DNA of 64,000 nt from Namhaeicola litoreus (GTDB lineage Bacteria > Bacteroidota > Bacteroidia > Flavobacteriales > Flavobacteriaceae): contig NZ_JBHTMY010000003.1 in the NCBI RefSeq assembly GCF_042679565.1, positions 1,426,001-1,490,000 on the forward strand. The letters run 5' to 3'. The stretch's first letter is position 1, and each line of letters opens with the position of its first letter. Made by a program: the position numbers and the translations under genes. Under the pieces are notes generated by a model that was given only the letters and a program-made list of their open reading frames with translations, was not told where the DNA came from and ran no database searches. Of the stretch, positions 53,722 through 60,734 are shown in pieces.

Positions 53722-53750
53722 AAAAAAAGCTGCCGAAGGGCAGCTTTTTT
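53722..53750. terminator. Terminator of the aconitase gene
   Basis: GCTGCC (53729-53734), loop GAAG, GGCAGC (53739-53744), with A-tract before and T-tract after, so functional on the minus strand after acn. Confidence 0.85.
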
Positions 53751-53766
53751 GTTAATTTTCAACTAC

Positions 53767-56031
53767 TTAAGAAGCATTTTCTTTTTTGATCAAATTAAGT
53801 GCACTTCCTTCTTTGTACCATTCAATTTGATTTTCATTATATGTATGATTTAATTTAATTAAATCTTTAGTCCCATCCTTATGTACAATTTCTAGTGTCA
53901 AAGGCTTATTTGGAGCAAACTCATTAAGATCTATAAAGTTAAAAGTATCATCTTCTTTAATAAGATCGTAGTCGTTTTCATTAGCAAAAGTAAGACCAAG
54001 CATTCCTTGTTTTTTCAAATTTGTCTCGTGAATTCTAGCGAAAGATTTTACAATTACTGCAGCCACCCCTAGATGCCTAGGTTCCATTGCGGCATGCTCT
54101 CTTGAAGAGCCTTCTCCATAATTGTGATCTCCAAAAACCAGAGAAGGAATACCAGCCGCTTTATAAGCTCTGGCCGTATCAGGAACTGTTCCGTATTCAC
54201 CAGTAATTTGATTTTGAACTTTATTGGTTTCTTTGTTAAAAGCATTTACCGCACCTATCAATAAATTATTCGAAATATTGTCTAGGTGACCTCTGTATTT
54301 TAACCATGGTCCAGCCATCGAAATATGATCTGTCGTACACTTTCCAAAAGCTTTAATTAAAAGTTTTGCACCTTTCACATTTTCTCCAATCGGCACAAAA
54401 GATTCTAACAATTGCAATCTTTTTGAATCTGGTTTAACAACAACACTCACATTAGAACCATCTTCAACAGGCGCAACGTATCCAGGGTCGTCTACGGCAA
54501 AACCTTTTGGAGGCAATTCAAATCCCGTAGGCTCGTCAAACATCACCTCTACCCCTTCAGCATTGATCAACTTATCCGTTATTGGATTAAAATCTAATTT
54601 ACCCGAAATAGCTATAGCTGCAACCATTTCTGGCGAAGCTACGAATGCATGGGTATTCGGATTTCCATCAGCCCTTTTTGAAAAATTTCTGTTGAACGAG
54701 TGAATAATCGTATTTTTTTCTTGCTTATCTGCGCCGGCTCTATCCCATTGACCAATACAGGGACCACATGCATTGGTGAATATCTTCGTGTTTAAATTTT
54801 CAAAAATATCCAACAAACCATCTCTTTCAGCAGTAAACCTAACTTGCTCTGATCCCGGATTAATTCCAAACTCTGCTTTTGCAGATAATTTTTTATCTAC
54901 CGCTTGTTTGGCGATAGAAGCTGCTCTCGATAGATCTTCATATGATGAATTTGTACAAGAACCGATTAATCCCCATTCTACCTTTAAAGGCCAATCGTTT
55001 GCAAGCGCTTTCTCCCTTATTTCACCAACTGGAGTGGCTAAATCTGGCGTAAAAGGACCATTGATATGTGGTTTTAATTCCGATAAATTAATTTCGATTA
55101 CCTGGTCAAAATATTGCTCAGGATTTGCATAAACTTCATCGTCTCCAGTTAAATACTTAGCAATTTTGTTAGCTTCATCAGCAACTTCATCTCTACCAGT
55201 TGCCCTTAAATATCTTTCCATAGACTCATCGTACCCAAAAGTAGAGGTTGTAGCACCCACTTCAGCACCCATATTACAAATAGTACCTTTACCGGTAGCC
55301 GACATTGCTTTTGCTCCTTCGCCAAAATATTCTATAATAGCTCCTGTACCTCCTTTAACAGTCAGAATACCCGCCACTTTTAAGATAACATCTTTAGGCG
55401 CTGTCCAGCCACTTAATTTCCCTGTTAATTTTACCCCAATTAGTTTAGGAAATTTTAGTTCCCAAGCCATACCTGCCATTACATCTACTGCATCTGCTCC
55501 ACCTACTCCAATAGCAATCATACCGAGACCACCTGCATTTACTGTGTGTGAATCTGTACCAATCATCATACCTCCGGGAAACGCATAATTTTCTAAAACT
55601 ACCTGATGTATAATTCCTGCACCTGGTTTCCAAAACCCGATTCCATATTTATTCGAAACTGACGCTAAAAAATTAAAGACTTCACTACTGCTATTAATCG
55701 CATTTTGTAAATCTGCATCTGCACCTATTTTTGCTTGAATCAAATGATCACAATGCACAGTTGTAGGTACAGCAACTTTTTTCTTACCGGCTTGCATAAA
55801 TTGCAACAAGGCCATTTGAGCAGTGGCATCTTGGCAAGCAATTCTGTCTGGAGCAAAATCTACATAATCCGCGCCTCTTTTGAATGCTTTTGTTGCTTTT
55901 CCATCCCATAAGTGACTATATAAAATCTTTTCAGCCAAAGTCAAAGGTTTTCCGGTAGCCACTTTTGCAGCATCTACTCTCTCAGCCATCTGACTATAAA
56001 CTTTTTTAATCATGTCGATATCGAAGATCAT
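53767..56031 (-). CDS. Aconitate hydratase
   Basis: 754 residues, mitochondrial-type aconitase. The three [4Fe-4S] cysteines are in GSCTNSSYEDLSRAAS and NACGPCIGQWDRAGADKQE. Substrate-binding parts include VPTTVHCDHLIQAKIG, GTDSHTVNAGGLGM and the swivel domain with DHNYGEGSSREHAAMEPRHL. It converts citrate to isocitrate through cis-aconitate in the TCA cycle. Divergent from the rnpB region, with a -7 box at 56072-56079 and a leader of about 35 bases. Confidence 0.96.
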   Translation of the reverse strand: MIFDIDMIKKVYSQMAERVDAAKVATGKPLTLAEKILYSHLWDGKATKAFKRGADYVDFAPDRIACQDATAQMALLQFMQAGKKKVAVPTTVHCDHLIQAKIGADADLQNAINSSSEVFNFLASVSNKYGIGFWKPGAGIIHQVVLENYAFPGGMMIGTDSHTVNAGGLGMIAIGVGGADAVDVMAGMAWELKFPKLIGVKLTGKLSGWTAPKDVILKVAGILTVKGGTGAIIEYFGEGAKAMSATGKGTICNMGAEVGATTSTFGYDESMERYLRATGRDEVADEANKIAKYLTGDDEVYANPEQYFDQVIEINLSELKPHINGPFTPDLATPVGEIREKALANDWPLKVEWGLIGSCTNSSYEDLSRAASIAKQAVDKKLSAKAEFGINPGSEQVRFTAERDGLLDIFENLNTKIFTNACGPCIGQWDRAGADKQEKNTIIHSFNRNFSKRADGNPNTHAFVASPEMVAAIAISGKLDFNPITDKLINAEGVEVMFDEPTGFELPPKGFAVDDPGYVAPVEDGSNVSVVVKPDSKRLQLLESFVPIGENVKGAKLLIKAFGKCTTDHISMAGPWLKYRGHLDNISNNLLIGAVNAFNKETNKVQNQITGEYGTVPDTARAYKAAGIPSLVFGDHNYGEGSSREHAAMEPRHLGVAAVIVKSFARIHETNLKKQGMLGLTFANENDYDLIKEDDTFNFIDLNEFAPNKPLTLEIVHKDGTKDLIKLNHTYNENQIEWYKEGSALNLIKKENAS

Positions 56032-56071
56032 ATTCTTATATTTTTAATAATTCTTTTATTTTTTCGGGACA

Positions 56072-56079
56072 CAAAAATA
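56072..56079 (-). promoter_or_regulatory. -7 box (TATTTTTG) of aconitase
   Basis: The minus strand reads TATTTTTG about 40 bases before the acn ATG. No -33 box. Confidence 0.45.
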
Positions 56080-56214
56080 CAAAATTATTATTGTTAATTA
56101 TCCTAAGGAAATACAAAGAATCGGAATTACTTAAACATTTAAGTAATTGGTAAATTAGATGAGTATTCATTGCCTTTTTAAAAGCAAATTGATTGAAAAA
56201 TTGGGAAAATAAAA

Positions 56215-56525
56215 AAGTAGGTCTATAAGCCGGATTCTGTAACGTATTGAACGTCTCTTATCATTTATCTGCATTGCAAATTACTTTGCAATTGTAGCTG
56301 CTTACCCTTTGAAATCGGACGAGTAATCCTCAAACTTCAATTTACTTAGCATTGCACCGCATAGAGTTTACCTGATTTCACTACAGCCTAACTGTACATT
56401 CTTTCTGTTGCACTTGTCCTATTCGAAATTGCGAAAATCTCAAACGACGGATGTTATCCGCTATGCTACTCTGTGGTGTCCGGACTTTCCTCTGCGCCTG
56501 AACGCAGCGATAAGATGACCTACTT
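56215..56525 (-). ncRNA. rnpB: RNase P RNA (class A type)
   Basis: About 311 nt on the minus strand. The 5' end GAAGTAGGTC pairs with the 3' GACCTAC (P1, 56517-56525 with 56215-56223). The universal core GAGGAAAGTCCGGAC is present, and the 3' core ACAGAATCCGGCTTATAG closes it. It cleaves 5' leaders from pre-tRNAs with RnpA. It lies immediately downstream of the twin small-RNA elements and upstream of aconitase, all on the minus strand. Confidence 0.95.
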
Positions 56526-56540
56526 CAAACTTTTTGAGAC

Positions 56541-56612
56541 AAAAAACCCACTTTTGTAAAACAAAAGTGGGAAAATTGCTATGAAAAAGAATATTACTAT
56601 AAAGTAATATAA
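56541..56612 (-). ncRNA. Twin small RNA, copy A
   Basis: Minus strand, about 72 nt. A 5' hairpin (ATATTACT, loop, AGTAATAT, 56591-56610) is followed by a linker and then a terminator: CCCACTTTTG, 5-base loop, CAAAAGTGGG (56547-56571), and TTTTTT. The linker and flanking bases on the plus strand, AAAATTGCTATGAAAAAGAA, are identical in copy B. No good promoter box was found; a near match TATTTTTA lies at 56624-56631. It lies 15 bases upstream of rnpB. Confidence 0.5.
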
Positions 56613-56724
56613 TTTTGGTATGGTAAAAATACATATATATTTGACTCTTCCTCTAGAATTGTTGATTATTTTTGATAAAATTCATTAAAAAATTTTAACA
56701 ATTTATTTATCAAGTATTTAAAAC

Positions 56725-56794
56725 AAAAACCCACTCTTTAGAAGAGTGGGAAAATTGCTATGAAAAAGAAAAAGTTACTGAATAGATTCAGTAA
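56725..56794 (-). ncRNA. Twin small RNA, copy B
   Basis: Minus strand, about 70 nt. A 5' hairpin (TTACTGAAT, 2-base loop, ATTCAGTAA, 56775-56794) is followed by the same linker as copy A, then CCCACTCTT, short loop, AAGAGTGGG (56730-56750) and a T-run. The -7 box TATCTTTG at 56798-56805 would start transcription at the first base of the 5' hairpin. The terminator and 5' stems differ from copy A but keep pairing. Confidence 0.6.
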
Positions 56795-56797
56795 ACT

Positions 56798-56805
56798 CAA
56801 AGATA
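56798..56805 (-). promoter_or_regulatory. -7 box (TATCTTTG) of small RNA copy B
   Basis: The minus strand reads TATCTTTG, three bases before the 5' hairpin. No TTG -33 box at the usual distance. Confidence 0.5.
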
Positions 56806-56874
56806 ATAATATTTTTTATATAAAAATATGCATCCACCTAAAATTATTTCTTTTTCTACCTGATAATGAAATAT

Positions 56875-57990
56875 TTATAAAAACATATCCTTTACTTTAT
56901 CAAAAAATGACTTTTCTTTTTCTGAAGGATTAGGTACAAAATTCTCATCATCTATCATCTTTTCAAAGAAATCTCTTTGGTTTCTCGATAATTTTTGTGG
57001 AGTCCAAACATTGACATGAACTAAAAGATCGCCTTTCCCATAACGTTCTAAACTCTCTACACCTTTACCTTTCAATCTTAATATTTTACCGGATTGCGTT
57101 CCCTCTTCAACTTTTAACCTTACAATTCCTGTCAGCGTATCAATTTCTTTCGTTGTTCCTAAAGCTGCCTCAGAAAAACTAATATACATATCGTAATGCA
57201 AATTATTTCCTTCGCGTTTTAGTTTATCATGAGGTATTTCCTGCACAACTACCAAAATATCTCCTGGTATTCCATCGCCCGGAGCCTCATTTCCTTTGCC
57301 AGCTACTTTCAGCTGTACACCATCCGTAACACCTGCAGGAATATTAATAGAAACTGTTTCTTCATGTTGAATCATACCGTTGGCATCGGAATTTTTTGGT
57401 CTATTATCTACAATTTTTCCAGAACCCTGACATGTTGAACAGGTGGTAGCCGTTTGCATTCTGCCTAAAATAGTGTTGGTTACTCTCAAGACTTGCCCTT
57501 GCCCATTACAAGATGAACAGGTTTTATAGGTTACCCCTTTGGCTTTTACCATCCTTTTTACCTTCACTTTCTTCTCTACTCCGTTAAGTATGTCTTGCAA
57601 CTCCAACTTTACACGGATACGGAGGTTACTTCCCTTTACACGGGCCTGCCTGGAAGAACCGCCACCAAAGCCAAAACCTCCACCAAAATGGCCTCCAAAA
57701 ATATCTCCAAACTGGCTAAAGATATCATCCATATTCATTCCGCCGCCAAAACCACCATAGCCTCCTCCTTCGAATGCCGAATGACCATATTGGTCATATC
57801 TGGCTTTTTTATTCTCATCGCTAAGCACCTCATAGGCTTCTGCCGCTTCCTTAAAACGCTCTTCTGCCTTCTTGTCACCCGGATTCTTATCAGGGTGACT
57901 CTCTATTGCCTTTTTGCGATATGCTTTTTTGATCTCTACTGCGCTCGCCGATTTGCTAACGCCTAAAACCTCATAATAATCTCTTTTCAT
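56875..57990 (-). CDS. dnaJ: Chaperone DnaJ, reduced zinc domain
   Basis: 371 residues from the ATG at 57990 (MKRDYYEVLGVSK); a TTG 30 bases upstream opens the frame but is not needed. The J domain has HPDKNPGDKKAEERFKEAAE, then a Gly/Phe-rich linker. The zinc region contains only two CxxCxGxG motifs, CSSCNGQG and CSTCQGSG, where DnaJ normally has four. The C-terminal substrate-binding domain is intact. It stimulates DnaK with GrpE in protein folding. It is the second gene after grpE, 80 bases on. Confidence 0.93.
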   Translation of the reverse strand: MKRDYYEVLGVSKSASAVEIKKAYRKKAIESHPDKNPGDKKAEERFKEAAEAYEVLSDENKKARYDQYGHSAFEGGGYGGFGGGMNMDDIFSQFGDIFGGHFGGGFGFGGGSSRQARVKGSNLRIRVKLELQDILNGVEKKVKVKRMVKAKGVTYKTCSSCNGQGQVLRVTNTILGRMQTATTCSTCQGSGKIVDNRPKNSDANGMIQHEETVSINIPAGVTDGVQLKVAGKGNEAPGDGIPGDILVVVQEIPHDKLKREGNNLHYDMYISFSEAALGTTKEIDTLTGIVRLKVEEGTQSGKILRLKGKGVESLERYGKGDLLVHVNVWTPQKLSRNQRDFFEKMIDDENFVPNPSEKEKSFFDKVKDMFL

Positions 57991-58070
57991 CTCTTTCTTT
58001 TTAGCCTCACTCAATCCCAATTCTTCAATTCAAAAAACGGGAAAAGTTGTTTTGAAGTTTATTGCGTTTA

Positions 58071-58631
58071 CTAAAGACAAGTAACAACTTTTGGAAATCT
58101 CACAATAGTATCTCCTAGTTTATAGCCTTTTTCGACAACGTCGTAAATTTTACCTTTTAAATCATCTGATGGAGCGGGAACTTGTGAAATAGCCTCATGA
58201 ATTTCTGCATCAAAGACATCACCCATTTTTACTTCAACTTCTTTTAAACCCTTGGTGGTCAAAGTATTCTTAAATTTATTATAAATTAATTGCATACCTT
58301 GAAACAATGCATCATCATCTGACTTTTCCAATTCCTTTAAACCTCTTTCAAAATCATCTAAAATGGGCAATAAAGCTGTCATTAATTCTCTATTAGCCGT
58401 ACTGTACAATTCTATTCTTTCTTTCGAAGTGCGTTTTTTATAATTTTCAAATTCCGCGAAAAGTCTTAAAAAATTATTTCTTTCTTTTTGAAGTTCCTCA
58501 TCTAAATTGGGTTCAGATTCTTCTTTATTATCTTCTGCCTGATCTTCAATCTCAGACTGATCTAATTCATTGATTTGATCTTCGAACTCAGCATCATTTT
58601 GTGCTGGATTTGATTTATTCTGTTTCGTCAT
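58071..58631 (-). CDS. grpE: Nucleotide exchange factor GrpE
   Basis: 186 residues. The N-terminal ~50 residues are very acidic (NQSEIEDQAEDNKEESEPNL region). A long coiled coil follows (RNNFLRLFAEFENYKKRTSK), then the beta-wing with MGDVFDAEIHEAISQVP and KGYKLGDTIVRFPKVV. It releases ADP from DnaK. An AAGGAGG sequence lies about 19 bases upstream of the ATG, far for a Shine-Dalgarno site. A -7 box TACTTTTG lies at 58661-58668. Confidence 0.93.
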   Translation of the reverse strand: MTKQNKSNPAQNDAEFEDQINELDQSEIEDQAEDNKEESEPNLDEELQKERNNFLRLFAEFENYKKRTSKERIELYSTANRELMTALLPILDDFERGLKELEKSDDDALFQGMQLIYNKFKNTLTTKGLKEVEVKMGDVFDAEIHEAISQVPAPSDDLKGKIYDVVEKGYKLGDTIVRFPKVVTCL

Positions 58632-58660
58632 AACTGATCTCTTTTATGCCTCCTTCCTAG

Positions 58661-58668
58661 CAAAAGTA
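58661..58668 (-). promoter_or_regulatory. -7 box (TACTTTTG) of the grpE-dnaJ operon
   Basis: The minus strand reads TACTTTTG, about 30 bases before the grpE ATG. No clear -33 box. Confidence 0.5.
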
Positions 58669-58710
58669 TTGCCAATCTAATAATTATGTCAGATTGTCAT
58701 TTTTAAATAA

Positions 58711-60027
58711 TCAGAAAGAATCATTTATTCTTTCAATTTTAGCCCCTAAAGCCCTCAACCTTTCATCAATTCGTTCATACCCTCTATCGATTTGATCAAT
58801 ATTATGAATGGTACTTGTACCTTGTGCAGAAAGTGCAGCAATGACCAAGGCAATTCCGGCTCGGATATCTGGTGACGACATTACAGAACCTCTTAATTCT
58901 GAATCGTGATTGAGACCAATAACAGTTGCCCGGTGCGGATCACAAAGTATAATTTTAGCACCCATATCAATCAATTTGTCAACAAAGAATAACCTGCTTT
59001 CAAACATTTTTTGATGAACCAAAACACTTCCTTTGGCCTGCGTAGCCACGACTAAAACAATACTCAATAAATCTGGAGTAAAACCTGGCCATGGTGCATC
59101 CGAAATGGTTAAGATAGAATCGTCCATGAAATTTTGAATCACATATTCTTTTTGGGATGGTATAAATATATCATCATCATGTTTTTCCAAAGCAATCCCA
59201 AGTTTCCTGAACACATTTGGAATTAAACCTAGGTTTTCCCAACTCACATTCTTTATGGTAAGTGCAGATTTTGTCATTACCGCCATTCCTATCCAACTTC
59301 CAATTTCTATCATATCTGGAAGGATTCTATGTTCGCATCCACCCAAATATTTTACGCCATTAACAATCAATTTATTTGATCCAATCCCTTGAATATCTGC
59401 ACCCATCGAAATAAGCATTTTACTTAACTGCTGGATATAGGGTTCGCATGCTGCATTGTAGATTGTTGTCTCCCCTTTCGCCATCACCGCTGCCATAAGA
59501 ATATTGGCAGTACCTGTAACAGATGCTTCATCCAACAACATATAAGTACCCTTTAACTCTTCTGCCTCCACACCATAAAAGTACTCCTCTGGATTGTATC
59601 TGAATTTGGCTCCTAATTTTATAAATCCCTCAAAATGAGTATCTAATCTTCTTCTGCCAATTTTATCTCCACCGGGTCTAGGAATATATCCTTGCCCGAA
59701 CCTGGTGAGCAACGGACCAACAATCATAATTGATCCTCTTAACGAGCTGCCATCCTTTTTAAATTTCGCGGATTTTAGATAATCTAAGTCGATTTCGTCT
59801 GCCTGAAATTCATAGGTGTTTTTATCGATTCTAGTGACTTTTACACCTAATTCTCCAAGTATGAAAATCAGTTTATTAACATCCTGAATATCAGGAATAT
59901 TGCTTATTGTAACTTTTTCTGCCGTTAATAATACCGCACAGATAACTTGCAAGGCCTCATTCTTTGCCCCCTGAGGAGTGATTTCTCCTCTGAGCTGATG
60001 ACCACCTTCAATTTTAAAAATAGACAT
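58711..60027 (-). CDS. murA: UDP-GlcNAc 1-carboxyvinyltransferase, Asp variant
   Basis: 438 residues, normal length. Start MSIFKIEGGHQLRGEITPQG and K22-N23 for UDP-GlcNAc binding are present. The catalytic loop PGGCxIGxRPxDxH reads PGGDKIGRRRLDTH, with Asp121 (codon 59667-59665, GAT) where E. coli has Cys115, the residue alkylated by fosfomycin. Asp is a functional substitute in mycobacterial and chlamydial MurA. It commits UDP-GlcNAc to peptidoglycan synthesis in the cytosol. It follows the DUF4290 gene by 20 bases. Confidence 0.95.
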   Translation of the reverse strand: MSIFKIEGGHQLRGEITPQGAKNEALQVICAVLLTAEKVTISNIPDIQDVNKLIFILGELGVKVTRIDKNTYEFQADEIDLDYLKSAKFKKDGSSLRGSIMIVGPLLTRFGQGYIPRPGGDKIGRRRLDTHFEGFIKLGAKFRYNPEEYFYGVEAEELKGTYMLLDEASVTGTANILMAAVMAKGETTIYNAACEPYIQQLSKMLISMGADIQGIGSNKLIVNGVKYLGGCEHRILPDMIEIGSWIGMAVMTKSALTIKNVSWENLGLIPNVFRKLGIALEKHDDDIFIPSQKEYVIQNFMDDSILTISDAPWPGFTPDLLSIVLVVATQAKGSVLVHQKMFESRLFFVDKLIDMGAKIILCDPHRATVIGLNHDSELRGSVMSSPDIRAGIALVIAALSAQGTSTIHNIDQIDRGYERIDERLRALGAKIERINDSF

Positions 60028-60047
60028 GCTTTAAACTACTAAGATGA

Positions 60048-60677
60048 TTATTTCTTTTTGTAGATCTTTTTTTGTTTAGATCCTTTATTGTTATTATTGA
60101 ATTTATTGGAAGTTTTTCTTAAAAGATTTTTACTCTCTGCCAACTCATTATCTTTAAGCGTCAATTTCAATTTTCCTCCTGATAATTCCGCTAGATGATC
60201 AATAATAATTTTATCATCCACCGTATCTTTATTCCAGTTGAGATAAGATTTTTTCATATGGTTGGCTATGGTCATAACCAATGCATCTTTTAAATCACCT
60301 TCTTCCCATGCTGCTGCCGTATCTATCATTGTTTGGATATGATTGCCATAAAAACGATATTTAGAAACTGATTTAGGATAAGGTAATTTTTCAGGTTTAG
60401 CCTGAAGATTTTCTCTCAATGGCTTAGGATATGGAGAATCTGCATCCAACTGATAATTGGACATGATAAAAAGTTGATCCCATAATTTATGCTGGAAGTC
60501 CGGAACATCACGTAAATGAGGTTGCAAATTGCCCATTACATCTACAATCGCTTTTGCCATTGTATTGCGTTCTTCTTCATTTTCAATGGTCATACAATGA
60601 TTTACCAACTTCTGTATATGTCTTCCGTATTCAGGAATAATTAACGGTTCTCTTTCAGAATTGTATTCTAACTCCAT
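60048..60677 (-). CDS. DUF4290 protein
   Basis: 209 residues. Domain start MELEYNSEREPLIIPEYGRH, IQKLVNHCMTIENEEER and GNHIQTMIDTAAAWEEGDLK are typical of DUF4290, a Bacteroidota family. It is helical, cytosolic and ends in a basic tail (NNNNKGSKQKKIYKKK), perhaps for nucleic acid binding. Function unknown. The pair DUF4290-murA is probably co-transcribed. Confidence 0.85.
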   Translation of the reverse strand: MELEYNSEREPLIIPEYGRHIQKLVNHCMTIENEEERNTMAKAIVDVMGNLQPHLRDVPDFQHKLWDQLFIMSNYQLDADSPYPKPLRENLQAKPEKLPYPKSVSKYRFYGNHIQTMIDTAAAWEEGDLKDALVMTIANHMKKSYLNWNKDTVDDKIIIDHLAELSGGKLKLTLKDNELAESKNLLRKTSNKFNNNNKGSKQKKIYKKK

Positions 60678-60734
60678 AATTCTTTTCTTATATAATATTG
60701 CAAAGTAACAATTATTTCACGGAAAGCCTGCGGT

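Noticed and set aside
55166..55588. 140-codon plus-strand frame inside aconitase
   Set aside because: Shadow of the aconitase gene, with Pro/Ala/Ser-rich composition expected from the opposite strand.
56581..56607. Tiny plus-strand frames ATGAAAAAGAA... in both twin elements
   Set aside because: The terminators act on the minus strand and the frames differ in length and sequence after the linker, so they are not a conserved peptide. They remain a secondary explanation of the linker.
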